Shown: positions 16,324 through 26,501, counted from the stretch's first letter. The stretch is DNA of 64,000 nt from Phytomonas francai (GCA_001766655.1 MJCC01000003.1:714212-778211); one strand, 5' to 3'. The notes: generated from the letters alone by a model not told the origin. Translations and numbers: made by a program.

Positions 16324-18864
16324 TTAGAAAACATTTCCAGTTTTGTCATCACCCTTTGAAAGCAATGCGAATTGGCATATATCATGAAACTTACTCTGGA
16401 AAGTGGGAAGATCAACCCTGTATTCCAACATATCATCGCGTTGACGAAAATGAAGCTCCACTGGCATCTCAGGAAAAAAGAAGCGTATAATGTCCGACAT
16501 TTCTTTCCGTGTAATAGTGCTCCATCCGAGAATCTCTTCTATGCAACGGCGTAGCTGCACAGGTGTAATGATAGCATCTCGATTCGGGTTAGTCAATGTG
16601 AGAATGTCAGCACGGTTCTTACGGTATGCACGTGGCATCGTGGAAGCAAGGCGGAACATTTCAGCGCTATTAAGACAGCGGTTCTCCAGATGCCCCCGTA
16701 ACTCGATCAAGGCATGCTGTTGCTGAAGCTTGCACAACCTTTCTTTTTCCTCTTCCTCGATGGTTTGACCTGTATTTTCAAGGTGTGCTTGATCTGGCAG
16801 ACTCCGCCGCTTGTCACGCGTATACGCGAGACTTTCTCCTAACCATTTCATGACATCCTGCGTTGTAAGGAGCTGCGATGCGTCAGAACTCGCTCCGGGA
16901 CTTTTTAAGAACATATATACCTCCTTCGCTAGAGACGCATCATCTGTAATTTGGAAAGTTTTGAGCGACTCGACGAACTCACTGAGCGTGATGACACCGT
17001 CTCGATTGTGATCAAAAGCCAGAAATGCCTTACAAGCAGTTCCGTAGCGTGAATATAAGAAATCTCGAAGGGCCTCCAGAAGGTGGGCCACGTATTCAGG
17101 GGGATGTGGTGGCGGCGCAGTGCCCATGAAGTAGGCTTCTGTGTGTGAGTCCATCGCAGTGATCTTCATGAGAAGACCGTTTACGGTAATTTGGTTTCCT
17201 ATGCGAAGATCACTTTCACTATAGAAAGTTTCCATAGATATTCCTTGTGACTCCTTCAAACGGCGCTCCTTTTCGATTGGGTCATTTCGAGGACCTCGCG
17301 GTGGGCTGGGCTTGCGCAGCTGTTGCCGTTTAAGGAAGCATCCACCATTGAACCCTAAGTTGCCGACACGCGCCTCATGCACGACAGCTTCGTTTGTTTC
17401 TGTGTAGTAGGTTAGCTTAAAACGACGGAAACTGTCCTCGTGGGTCTTGGGGTTTTCCAGTAACAGCACAAACCGCAGGACGTCGTTTTTCACCGGGTTT
17501 ACCGTAGCGCCATGAGAGACTGCGGAAGGGATGGCCCTCCGCTCCATGTCGGAGTCCGCCGCGAAGCCAGACCTCCGCCTGGCCTTTTGCCACGACGCGG
17601 CTTGTTGACTAAGGCGATCCGTGATGTCTACGGCGGGCGGTAGAGTCATGCCTAAGCGTTCGGAATAGAAGAAACGGGTATAGCTATCACAGTCGTACAA
17701 GAACACGGGGCGACCTAGCGCGTTGATCGTGACGCCAATGCCCAGGTCTTTATAAGTGTAATACGCGTCGGGACCGATATACGGCATTCGTACGCCATTG
17801 ATGCGATGCGCAAAGGTGAGCTCGTTAGCCTTCTGCAAGGAGCCACATTTAGGGAGAAAGCCGCGAGATAAGTACAGGCCCGACGTAGCCTCTGGGGTTG
17901 TTTGCTGCTCCGTGATGGCGACGGTATCATCTTCGACGTAATACAACACATCTAATTTACGCACGTTGCGTGTGCCAAGCTCGTCTCCCGGCTGGCTCTC
18001 TTCCATTAGTGCATGAAAACAAAGTATTTTTGCGCTGTCGCGCAAAAACCGTGTTGTGCGTTCCGACTCTGCTGCCTGAGTCTTTCGCTGCGATGAGGCC
18101 ATATTGTACAGCTTCTCCCCGTTTACCGAAGCTTGCACCTGCTGTTGATGACGGCGATATGCTTCCGTGAATTCATTCTCTTGGTAGTCTACTGGCTCAC
18201 CAACCTTGACGCCGAGCTCTGTGAGAAACTCACGAGTAAAGGCATCACAATCATAAAGGAAAAAATCAACCGTATTGATCCGAACAGACCACCCTACATT
18301 GAAGTAGTTAATATTCAAGTACTCACTATCAGGAAACTGCTCCAACTGCCTGTAGTCAGCCTTTACCTTTTGCCGCTTCAAGAATGTACCGCCGTCAAGA
18401 CCGCTGTTGGGAATGCGAGGCTCTTGGATGAGGATACTATCATCCTCAAGGAAAAAATCAATTACAACTTTTCGGTGCCAAAAGTCACTAACACCTCCTT
18501 CAGGCGACTGCTCCCGGAAAAATGCATAAAAACGTAGCACTTTATCGTCCAAAGTGAGATACCGTTTACTAAGTTTTGTGCTAGAATTTGGGTTCTTTAA
18601 AGAGCTCCGATTCTTTGTCAAAAGGGAAAGAAGAAGCTGGTGTGCAGTCGGATTAAGGTTTTCAGGGAGAGCAGTACTTGAAAAATTTCCGTTGACTCCA
18701 ACCATGGCCCGTTTACCGCGAAACTCAGCCTCAAGTTGCTGAGGTTTATCTTGTTTTTTCCGAAAAGCTTGATCATTCCAGTTGTGCCCTGCGCGCGGTG
18801 GCAGCAGTTTTGGGTTCGGATTCCGAAGAAACTCCTTTGAGACATTTGATACTGAAGCCTCCAT
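16324..18864 (-). CDS. EFHC/Rib72-like axonemal protein, three DM10 domains plus EF-hand
   Basis: 846 residues from the ATG at 18864. EFHC1/EFHC2 and Chlamydomonas Rib72 are microtubule inner proteins of the doublet A-tubule. Seen: three DM10 units, each with the order of an acidic strand, a DD-S/T-I-x-E-P/A-R strand, a G-x-F-L-K/R-R/K turn and a DCD-F/S-T-R-x-F end (VVIDFFLEDDSILIQEPR ... FFLYDCDAFTREFL at about 130-215; VLYYVEDDTVAITEQ ... FLYDCDSYTRFFY at about 305-400; LTYYTETNEAVVHEARVG ... at about 490-590). An EF-hand loop DHNRDGVITLSE lies at 618-629. Length and order match the family. It marks a motile axoneme. Confidence 0.9.
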   Translation of the reverse strand: MEASVSNVSKEFLRNPNPKLLPPRAGHNWNDQAFRKKQDKPQQLEAEFRGKRAMVGVNGNFSSTALPENLNPTAHQLLLSLLTKNRSSLKNPNSSTKLSKRYLTLDDKVLRFYAFFREQSPEGGVSDFWHRKVVIDFFLEDDSILIQEPRIPNSGLDGGTFLKRQKVKADYRQLEQFPDSEYLNINYFNVGWSVRINTVDFFLYDCDAFTREFLTELGVKVGEPVDYQENEFTEAYRRHQQQVQASVNGEKLYNMASSQRKTQAAESERTTRFLRDSAKILCFHALMEESQPGDELGTRNVRKLDVLYYVEDDTVAITEQQTTPEATSGLYLSRGFLPKCGSLQKANELTFAHRINGVRMPYIGPDAYYTYKDLGIGVTINALGRPVFLYDCDSYTRFFYSERLGMTLPPAVDITDRLSQQAASWQKARRRSGFAADSDMERRAIPSAVSHGATVNPVKNDVLRFVLLLENPKTHEDSFRRFKLTYYTETNEAVVHEARVGNLGFNGGCFLKRQQLRKPSPPRGPRNDPIEKERRLKESQGISMETFYSESDLRIGNQITVNGLLMKITAMDSHTEAYFMGTAPPPHPPEYVAHLLEALRDFLYSRYGTACKAFLAFDHNRDGVITLSEFVESLKTFQITDDASLAKEVYMFLKSPGASSDASQLLTTQDVMKWLGESLAYTRDKRRSLPDQAHLENTGQTIEEEEKERLCKLQQQHALIELRGHLENRCLNSAEMFRLASTMPRAYRKNRADILTLTNPNRDAIITPVQLRRCIEEILGWSTITRKEMSDIIRFFFPEMPVELHFRQRDDMLEYRVDLPTFQSKFHDICQFALLSKGDDKTGNVF

Positions 18865-19454
18865 AATAAGTGCAGCTTCTGTGCTTCTTTTTTTGGTGTT
18901 CTAACCTGATGAGGCTCAACTATTAGTTTAGCACTTTGAAAAATACAACACATTGAATGTAAAGAGATATTGAGAAAATTATGAAACTATCACTTTACGC
19001 ATTGTTCCTGGCTTACACTGTTGCCTCCCTCTTAGAAAGGAACCCAGAGAGAAAACTTTTCTCTTCCAGTGATTCATGGGTTATATATATATAGATATAT
19101 AGATATATATAAACAGCATATTACCTTCGTTCATTAGTGGGTGACAGCTGTAATAATATTATTACCATTAGAATTAATGACATATTCTCGTTAAATAATA
19201 GAATTTGAATAATAATAATAATAATAGATTTATTTACTACAAGTAGAGAGCGGGAAAAGAAAAGCTCAAATGAGATAGAGGAAGATGCTCTCTGAAGAAT
19301 TCACTTTAATCTCGACTAGAATAGAGTGTAGTAAATTCGGTCACCTACACGATTCCATAATCGTAAAGTAGACAATGTAATACCCAGAGCAAAAAAAAAA
19401 CAGCTTTTCATGATTTTTTTCTGTGAATGATATCTTTTCGTCTATTCTTTCGAC
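18865..19454. other. Spacer with TA/GATA and TAA repeats
   Basis: TATA/GATA low complexity at about 19081-19110 and a TAA run at about 19210-19226. No gene is seen. Confidence 0.4.
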
Positions 19455-21110
19455 TTATTGTCCAAAACGAATAATACCAGCGGATATCAACTTGTTAATC
19501 TTTGCCGAGATAGATGGGTCTCGCATGTACTCCTGGACACGCGAAGGATCGTTCTGCATCTCTTGCAGAACCAGCTGCATGTAGGTGTCCTGCATGATAC
19601 TCGCAATCTCAGGATCATTCATTGCGCGTCTTGCCGCCTCTTCCCCATCTGATGATTGGCCTGTTGCCATTTCCTGAATCTTCATCATGGTGCGCATTCG
19701 ACCTTCCTTGCACTCAGTGTTGTTCGGATCCACCTTAAGGCCGTCGTCGTACGCCTGAAGGGCACGGTTGTACTGCTTGGTCCAGAAGTAGGCATTCCCT
19801 TTGCGCGAGTATCCCTTCACAAAGTCAGGCTTCAGCTGAATGCATTTCTCAGCATCCTTCAGAGCATCATTAAATGCCCCCAACTTGATATAAGATGTGG
19901 CTCGATTACTGTACGCAGTGTGTTCCGTTGGGTTTCTCTTAATAGCCTCTGTGTACGCGGCCACAGCTTCAGGGAACTTGTCTTGCTTAAAAAACTCGTT
20001 GCCCTCTTCCTTCTTCTGCTTAGCGATTTCAGGATCAATGTACGCATCGGCGATCGCCTTATCACGTTCCTTTTCACATGCAGTTAGCTTGGCAAGTGTG
20101 TCGGGGTTCCGCCACTCCACCAAGGCCTTCTTGTACAGAAGGATTGCATCATCGTGTTTCTTTTGTTTTTGGTGGCAAAGAGCCTGACGAGTCAGAAGTT
20201 TAGAAATGATGGTGAAATCGCAACGATTCTCTTGACCATGTTCGAGTCCCTTTTGGCACTCCTCGATACATTTATCGTACTCACCCTTCTCAAAGTAAAC
20301 AGCGGTAGCATTTAGAATAAATAGCGTATTTGTAGGATCCTTTGCCGCGGCGGCAAGATACTTTTCAAGAGCTTCATCAAATTTCTTAGAAATATAGAGC
20401 TTGTTACCCTCTTCCTTGAGCTGGAGCGCTTCCTTTTGATCTTTGGTTAACTCTTTAGTAGTTTCCTTGGCTTTTTCTTCCTTGGGAGATGACTGTGTTT
20501 GCTTTTCAGGAGAGTGAACTTCTTCAGGATCCTCGTCTGTGTCGGGAAGCTTCATTCCACTTAAATACAAAAATGTCATCATGAAGCGCTGGTCCTCGAA
20601 ATAGAGCTTAGATTGTGAAGGATCACGGACAACAGCGTCGATCATTTTCACATAATCTGGCTGAAGAAGTAGCAGCGAAAGCTTCTTGTGCTCCTGAATT
20701 TTTCGGAAAGCCTCTGGTGTAAAGGCTTTAGCGAAAGGATCACGCGTTTCGCGATCGCTGGCATTCTGAACTTCTGTGATCCCCTGAATGCAAGCGGTGC
20801 TGCTCGGCTCCAGGCTCAGGCCCTTTTCGTACGCGGCTTTGGCATCTTGGTAGCGCCGCAACCCATGAAGGGCCGCACCACGACGCACATAGCCCTTCAC
20901 CCAGTCCGCCTTAAGTGCAATACACGCGTCCGCGTCGTCCAAGGCGTCTTTGTAGCGATGCAGTGCCGCATAGCAAGCGGAGCGGTTACTAAATAAAATA
21001 TGATTGGCACTGTCTAGTTGGATTGCCTTCGAGAAATGGTTAATCGCCTCAATGTAGTTACCTGAGGAAAATTCTTGGTTTCCCTTATTTTTAAGTTCGA
21101 CTGCGTCCAT
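19455..21110 (-). CDS. STI1: STI1/HOP co-chaperone
   Basis: 551 residues from the ATG at 21110. It links Hsp70 to Hsp90 during client transfer in the cytosol. Seen: TPR1 at about 4-115 (ELKNKGNQEFSSGNYIEAINHFSKAI), a DP1 domain at about 130-195 (FRKIQEHKKLSLLLLQPDYVKMI), TPR2A at about 225-345 (KEEGNKLYISKKFDEALEKY), TPR2B at about 362-470 (KKEEGNEFFKQDKFPEAV), and a C-terminal DP2 domain (MNDPEIASIMQDTYMQLVL ... MRDPSISAKINKLISAGII). All domains are present in the usual order and length. It is an essential, usually abundant protein in Leishmania and trypanosomes. Confidence 0.97.
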   Translation of the reverse strand: MDAVELKNKGNQEFSSGNYIEAINHFSKAIQLDSANHILFSNRSACYAALHRYKDALDDADACIALKADWVKGYVRRGAALHGLRRYQDAKAAYEKGLSLEPSSTACIQGITEVQNASDRETRDPFAKAFTPEAFRKIQEHKKLSLLLLQPDYVKMIDAVVRDPSQSKLYFEDQRFMMTFLYLSGMKLPDTDEDPEEVHSPEKQTQSSPKEEKAKETTKELTKDQKEALQLKEEGNKLYISKKFDEALEKYLAAAAKDPTNTLFILNATAVYFEKGEYDKCIEECQKGLEHGQENRCDFTIISKLLTRQALCHQKQKKHDDAILLYKKALVEWRNPDTLAKLTACEKERDKAIADAYIDPEIAKQKKEEGNEFFKQDKFPEAVAAYTEAIKRNPTEHTAYSNRATSYIKLGAFNDALKDAEKCIQLKPDFVKGYSRKGNAYFWTKQYNRALQAYDDGLKVDPNNTECKEGRMRTMMKIQEMATGQSSDGEEAARRAMNDPEIASIMQDTYMQLVLQEMQNDPSRVQEYMRDPSISAKINKLISAGIIRFGQ

Positions 21111-21464
21111 GTGGATGGATAGGTGATTATATTAGTGAAAGTGAGAGACTTATTTTTATTTATAGTGTATACGTATGTGCTTGAAGCTTTGCTTTACTTT
21201 ATATGAGAAGAGCGTAAAATAGGGAAAATCGTATTCTATAGCGTCCAAATATATATATATATATATATACCGCTTGCCGTCCCCTCTCTTTTGTTGATGG
21301 GTACGCGATTCATCGGCTTACCATAGCTCACGTAGGTTTTCGGTATTCTCAAAAACTGTACCAATAAGCTACTATCGATAAATTAAATTTTCCCAACATT
21401 TTCTCCCTCAGCTAATAATCGGTATTTGATAATAACTACTAATGCTACTTAAGCAAGATCACCA
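21111..21464. other. Spacer
   Basis: AT-rich, with a (TA) run at about 21248-21269. No gene is seen. Confidence 0.4.
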
Positions 21465-22559
21465 CTAATGGGCAGACTTTTTTTCACCAATAAGTTCCTC
21501 ATCACGCTTATGGATGCTTGCTTGAATGGCTAAAATTTCTTTGAGAAGCCGCTCACGGTCACCATCGCTTGACTTAGTTCCTTTAGGGCTGCGCTCAGCG
21601 AGTTCAGCCGCTTTCTGTGATTGCTTTTTGGCCATAGTTTCGCGCACCTCATTCAGGGATCGTAGCCGAATCGGTGTCACGCGGCGTTCTTCAAAAGGAG
21701 ACCACCACTGCCAGCCAGTAACATCAAGCTCCAACTCTGCGCGATCGCGCACCTCCGGGCACCAGTCCATGTACCGCCAGACGCCCAACTGCCCCTCTAA
21801 GTGTTTAATTACGAGCCGCTGCATGATGGCCTCGCGTGCGAACACGGATTTGAAACATTCAAGAAGCTCCACAAGGTCGTCGAGTCGCTTGTCCTGCGCA
21901 GGCTTTCGGTAACGCAGAAGAAGTTCACTAATCTGCGCCTCATCCCGTTCGGTGGTGTTCAGAGCAAGGGTGTCGTACCGAAGACGTTTTTCGTTGACCA
22001 ATTCACGGTCCATTACAGTACTGTACTCCTTGCTCCAGTCTAGTTGAAACAACAGTGAATCCGGGAGATTTTGTGCCTGAGTTTTTTTCCGAAAGGCAAT
22101 AAGTTTTTCCTTTGCCTCAACTTGACGTTTTAGCTGAGACAGCTTTACTTCATCGTCAGGGGTGTAGACAAGCCACTTGGACATTTCCTCGAAGTTGTAC
22201 TTTCCCTCCTCCTTGTAATAGGACCAGAGCGCATGGCGAAGGCAACGTTCCATCAGCGAAAGTTTATCCATGGGTTTGTCATCCCCTGAGTTCCTGCGCA
22301 TTTTTTCAGAACCACCCAGTATTGCATTAATCTCACGTTCAATTTCTTCGATTGTAGCTGTCGTCGTGCGAGTGTACGCCGGTGGTATTTCTCCTTTTTG
22401 CCGACGAATCATTTCCAAAGCAATATCGGTGTTCCTTTTGATCCGCTCCTCCTTTTTCATTGTTGAAGAAGCACTAGGCGGGAAGTAAAGAACGGGCGCA
22501 AGCCCGCTTATGAAGCAGGCGCCCTTGAGACTTATGGCGCAATTTGCAACACGGCGCAT
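21465..22559 (-). CDS. Hypothetical protein with mitochondrial-type N-terminus
   Basis: 364 residues from the ATG at 22559. The first 33 residues (MRRVANCAISLKGACFISG ...) are Arg/Ser-rich and acid-free, as in a mitochondrial presequence; a second Met (residue 34) starts the charged body. The body is mostly helical and highly charged, with several Trp-rich spots (ALWSYYKEEGKYNFEEMSKWLVY, LGVWRYMDWCPEVRD, VTGWQWWSPFEERRVTPIRL). No enzyme motif, TM segment or repeat is seen. Such proteins in kinetoplastids are often lineage-specific subunits of the mitoribosome, ATP synthase or respiratory complexes; that is inference. Confidence 0.7.
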   Translation of the reverse strand: MRRVANCAISLKGACFISGLAPVLYFPPSASSTMKKEERIKRNTDIALEMIRRQKGEIPPAYTRTTTATIEEIEREINAILGGSEKMRRNSGDDKPMDKLSLMERCLRHALWSYYKEEGKYNFEEMSKWLVYTPDDEVKLSQLKRQVEAKEKLIAFRKKTQAQNLPDSLLFQLDWSKEYSTVMDRELVNEKRLRYDTLALNTTERDEAQISELLLRYRKPAQDKRLDDLVELLECFKSVFAREAIMQRLVIKHLEGQLGVWRYMDWCPEVRDRAELELDVTGWQWWSPFEERRVTPIRLRSLNEVRETMAKKQSQKAAELAERSPKGTKSSDGDRERLLKEILAIQASIHKRDEELIGEKKSAH

Positions 22560-22792
22560 AGTAAAATGGAATCAATGGTACTAAATAGTAGTCAGAAAGG
22601 GGGAAAGGGTATGTGTCCTAATTCAGTAAAATAAATGCATTTTGAGTTGTTCATCACCACACCTTTTGTGTCTCGTGTTAGGTTTTCAGGGTTCACCACG
22701 TAGCCTGCAGCTATCCATTATTTTACATAGCTTGAATTGAATATATATATATTCCCTTTTAAAGGATATTGAAATAGCATGGGAAAAATATT

Positions 22793-23800
22793 TTATTTTT
22801 TCAATGCACACGAAAATTCAGAAGATTTTGAAGAATTCGTTTCACTGGGAAAAATGCTATGATGGTCTATTGGGCATTCAGCTTTATGTTCTGTTGCCCA
22901 TTTTCTGGAGCACTCCAAATGGAAAAAATGCCCGCACGGGAACTGCACAAGAACTGCGTTTTCCGTAAATTGCTCCAAACAAATGCTGCAAACTGAACAG
23001 CCCATGTTACCATGCCATAGGCTTTTCGGTAGCTTTTCGAACTCGGCCAGGCTAAGAGTAGTCAATACATTATTATCCAATGACAAAAGGACTTCGTAGT
23101 CTTCAGGATTAATTTCTCTGTACAGAAGTGAGGTGACATCCTGTACAGCGACTTTTGGAGAAATGTCTTTTAATACTGGGTTATCCTTTATAAATGGATG
23201 ATGCGTATGAACTTTTCCTGATGCATAACATACACTGCACAGTTTGTAGTTGGGACAAAAGCTACACACATATCTAGAATTTTCACAATCAGAATGACAA
23301 GCACTGCATAAAATTTGTGAAACAGAGCACTTATCCAATTTTTTATGACAGTGGAAACATGTAACATGCTCCTCGCGTAAGGCTCTTGACCTCAACTCAG
23401 CACAGTGCCAGTGAAATTGTTCATTGCAAAATGAACATCCACTCCTATACAAAAGACGTTCTCGGCACAGACAACACGAGGAATCGTCCTTTATTCTTCT
23501 AGATGATAGCAATTCCATAATCTCAGCTTCACAAATTCCATCCTGCCACACTAATGGGTTGCGGTCCTCCAACTTCCAATAATTGATAAGAATGAACAAA
23601 ACATGTATGCAAGGTTGAACACCGTGGCATGAACACACATGCTTTCTGTTGATTGAAACTGTAAATTTGCCTTTTGTCCCATCGACAAGACTAAATTTTG
23701 TCGGTTCATGCTCTTTGACTAATTTAATATGCCTTTTAGAAAGGCTCGTAATCAGTTTTTGTACTCTAAGAGGGCAACTTTCATTCCATCCTGAGTTCAT
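22793..23800 (-). CDS. ZSWIM2/MEX-like E3 ubiquitin ligase (SWIM-RING-ZZ-RING)
   Basis: 335 residues from the ATG at 23800. Four zinc modules in the order known from ZSWIM2 (MEX), a self-ubiquitinating E3 ligase: a SWIM finger C56-x-C58 ... C64-x-H66; a first RING at about 109-151 (CCLCRERLLYRSGCSFC ... CFHC); a ZZ finger at about 165-201 (CSACHSDCENSRYVCSFC ... CSVCYASGKVHTHHPF); and a RING-H2 at 271-312 (CSICLEQF ... PCGHFFHLECSRKW ... CPID). The final RING ligand position is Asp rather than Cys (CPID), as in Rbx1. The product is shorter than animal ZSWIM2. Substrates are unknown. Codon use is AT-rich, unlike genes further from the strand-switch region. Confidence 0.88.
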   Translation of the reverse strand: MNSGWNESCPLRVQKLITSLSKRHIKLVKEHEPTKFSLVDGTKGKFTVSINRKHVCSCHGVQPCIHVLFILINYWKLEDRNPLVWQDGICEAEIMELLSSRRIKDDSSCCLCRERLLYRSGCSFCNEQFHWHCAELRSRALREEHVTCFHCHKKLDKCSVSQILCSACHSDCENSRYVCSFCPNYKLCSVCYASGKVHTHHPFIKDNPVLKDISPKVAVQDVTSLLYREINPEDYEVLLSLDNNVLTTLSLAEFEKLPKSLWHGNMGCSVCSICLEQFTENAVLVQFPCGHFFHLECSRKWATEHKAECPIDHHSIFPSETNSSKSSEFSCALKK

Positions 23801-23952
23801 TTCACTAAGAGTCTGTGATGGTTAAAATAATAAATAATAATAATATAGAATAATTTTAAAAAGATTTTAAAAAATATTTTTTAGACTCCGTCGACTGAAA
23901 TTAATATCAATATTATCCCATATTCACAAATAATAGTATTTTTTTTCAATTA

Positions 23953-24435
23953 TTAATTGAAAGCTTGCTGCTTAGCAATTGCTTTCTGTAATGCTATAGT
24001 GACGCCCTGATTTACCAAACGGCGCGCATAGCCGATGTACAACTCAGTTTCAGTATTCTCTGAAGTTTCTTTTTTAGGTTTAGACACTTTGACTTCCTGT
24101 GATTGTATCTCCCTTGATTCATGAGGCTTTGTTTTTTTTCTGCGCATTTTTATTTTTTCACGCTCAAATTCGCGGCCCTTCTTTTCTAGCTGTTTTCTAA
24201 ACCCCCCTTTTACACCACCTCTACATCGGACTAATGCATAAAATTTTGAATCGTGTAACGAGCTACCAAGGGGATAAAAAGGGGCACCACCTGGGCTACG
24301 TCCTAGAAGAAAAAGACTTTGAGGGGAAATTCCTAAAATGGCTGCTATTTTTTCCTGAGCTTCACTAGACTGGCAAGATTCCAGTTTCAAGGAAACATCT
24401 TTTTCCACTGGCAAAATTCTGCAGGTGATTTCCAT
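23953..24435 (-). CDS. SDE2-like ubiquitin-fold splicing/genome-stability factor
   Basis: 160 residues, the first gene of the leftward cluster. Residues 1-74 look like a ubiquitin-type fold ending in GG; directly after comes KGGF and a basic helix (RCRGGVKGGFRKQLEKKG, residues 70-87, then REFEREKIKMRRKK). This is the hallmark of Sde2/C1orf55: a ubiquitin-like domain cleaved at GG before KGG, releasing a C-terminal fragment that works in splicing (fission yeast) and DNA replication stress (human). Here a Val sits between GG (73-74) and KGG (76-78). The C-terminal 60 residues are charged and end in a helix (LYIGYARRLVNQGVTIALQKAIAKQQ). Shorter than fungal or animal SDE2. Assigned on this motif plus order. 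Confidence 0.72.
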   Translation of the reverse strand: MEITCRILPVEKDVSLKLESCQSSEAQEKIAAILGISPQSLFLLGRSPGGAPFYPLGSSLHDSKFYALVRCRGGVKGGFRKQLEKKGREFEREKIKMRRKKTKPHESREIQSQEVKVSKPKKETSENTETELYIGYARRLVNQGVTIALQKAIAKQQAFN

Positions 24436-25816
24436 CTCTTTGAATGCAATAACTATTCCTTTTCAGCCCTAGAATAAGGATATGAAGTATAAAATATAAA
24501 GGGTATATATATATATATATGATTAAATGTAGTCTTTAATATATGATTATCATTAAAAAGCTAATGCGTAAATAATTTTTCTATGGTGTATTTTTTTTAA
24601 TGTGTGACATATTCAATAATTAATTTAAATACGACACTAAAAATTAATATTATTATTATTAGTACTAATAATATTTGATTAGTTTATTATTTTCACAAAT
24701 TTCATTTATTTAATTTTTTATTTAATATTTAATTAAAGAAAATTCTGAAGCAGCATATGAATTATTTTGTATATTATGCATATTATAGATATGGTAACCC
24801 AATATCATAATGCAGGTCACTTTAACAAAAATAAATAAAAATCATCGGAAAAGGTGTTTGATTTTTTTTTGCATGTGCTATGTAGCTCCTTCTACATAAA
24901 AAATAACACCAAGTCCAACTAAAAAAAATTACAAAAACGAAAGCTTAATTTTTTTTCAATGCAACTCAACATTTCATGCATGTGGGATTTTTTTTTGCCA
25001 AATGCAAGGAAGTATCTATGACATTTTTAAGCCAGTATTCAAAAGATTCAAACATTTCCCATGTATGTATCAGGCTTTTATCTCTAGTGGGCATATTAAT
25101 TATACGATATTCATTTTTTTATCAGAATTTTCAGTATCTCATTGATCGTATGTCGCGCATTCAATACATACTACAGAGGTCTTAAACGTTTCTTATTATT
25201 ATTATTATTATAGGTGCCCCAGAAGACGCACTATTCGTGACGTGGCCACGGTTCCACAACCTAAGCCTTCAAAGCAAAAGATTGCGAGAGCTGAGCATAC
25301 CTTCTCATCTAAATTGATGCCACTAAATTCTTTTACTCTGATAGAATAGTCAGTTTCGGTGGTATGCTTTTAAAAAATGTTCTCTTAAGGCACAGTTGAT
25401 AAACATACACACAGCAACAGACATGTTTTATGCCACAAGCGACAAAGAATTTGACGTAATTTGCTAAAGCTGAAAACACGTGGGGGAGGTGAAAATAATA
25501 GTAAACTCAAGTGAGGACTCGAAGCAAATTTATTTGGTGGACACTTTAGCCAGGGCTTTAGAAAATCAATCATCAAGATGATTGAACCTGAAAAATGTCT
25601 CAGGTTGAGAAGTGAACAACTCATGAAAGAATAGTTAAACGAATCTCAGAAAATTGTAAAATAATAAATGAAAAAAAAAATAGATTCAAAAATTAAACAG
25701 GGCTCCGTTGAACCCGCATTCGCTCGATCGGATAATACTCTTAGATATCAAGGACCTTCTTCCTCCAAAAAATTATTTCACGGCGCTATCCGGTGGCAAC
25801 AAAAACCGCACCAGTT

Positions 25817-25831
25817 GGGGGAGGGGGGGGG
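25817..25831 (+). promoter_or_regulatory. G-tract (5 G, A, 9 G) inside the divergent region
   Basis: Fifteen bases of GGGGG-A-GGGGGGGGG on the + strand, about 670 bases before the first rightward gene. Runs of G have been described at trypanosome transcription start regions; this one points along the rightward unit. Confidence 0.5.
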
Positions 25832-26449
25832 CCAGGATAACGTTTATGTTTGGGCGTGATTTCCGACGCTTTTTTCTTTTTGAAGAATACCTCCTCTGCA
25901 TGAATAATCACTTTTTTTCTTTTTCGTTACCAGTTGGGTCGAAGCTGAGCAACGGTAGTTGACATACGTAAATGCAATTCTTTCTGCAACGCTTTATCCA
26001 GCTGGGTGGGGGATAGAAAAAGTTCAAATGAAATGGAGGTACAGAGCAGCACCATTAATAGCCAGATACCCCCCAAGCCTTTCTAGGACTCTAGCCCGTC
26101 TAGGCGGTGAGTGTTTTCGATTTGGTATTGGAATATGCTATAATTTGAGGCAGCTCAATGATTTAAGAATGAAAAGTTTAAAATGAGTCTATTGCTATTG
26201 TTGTTTATGTAAAAGGAAATGGCTAAAAAAAGTTCATATGGAATGTAAAAAAAAAAATCCCCCCTCCTGCCCACACACGCCGTTGATATTACTTTTTCCT
26301 TTTATGACCAATGAGAAACTCGTAAAAGGAGGGAAAATACTGCGGTCTTTTTTTAATGACCATTAGTGTGATTGTACTCACAATTTTTGGGCGATTTCTC
26401 CTGAACTTGTCAATTTTTTTATGAATTAATTCTCTCGTCTTGTGCCTTC

Positions 26450-26495
26450 ATTCTTCAAAGTTTTTGTGAGATTCTTTTCTAATCAAAAAGCAGTA
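26450..26495 (+). promoter_or_regulatory. Probable spliced-leader acceptor region of the HDAC gene
   Basis: Pyrimidine-rich stretches (TTCATTCTTC at about 26447-26456 and ATTCTTTTCT at 26471-26480) are each followed by AG (26459-26460; AAAAAGCAG ending about 26493). Both lie downstream of the in-frame GTG at 26442, which supports the ATG at 26502 as the true start. Confidence 0.45.
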
Positions 26496-26501
26496 ATTCT
26501 A

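Larger units (their letters stand above)
24436..26501. promoter_or_regulatory. Divergent strand-switch region, probable Pol II transcription start region
   Basis: Genes run leftward from 24435 and rightward from 26502, so the 2.07 kb between them is head-to-head. In kinetoplastids such regions are where RNA polymerase II starts both polycistrons, marked by histone variants rather than TATA promoters, often with G-tracts. Seen: very AT-rich sequence at 24480-25100 with A/T tracts and TTA repeats (about 25190-25213); a G-tract at 25817-25831; and no credible gene (frames at 24976, 25385, 25708 and 25959 lack family features). No tRNA A/B-box pair is recognised. Confidence 0.7.

Noticed and set aside
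25690..25760. Possible tRNA-like stretch (GTTCAAC on the reverse strand) in the divergent region
   Set aside because: The T-loop-like heptamer lacks the closing pair and no acceptor or anticodon arms could be drawn.
26442..26501. Upstream in-frame start of the HDAC gene
   Set aside because: The codon at 26442 is GTG and candidate trans-splice acceptors lie after it; the first ATG at 26502 is used.
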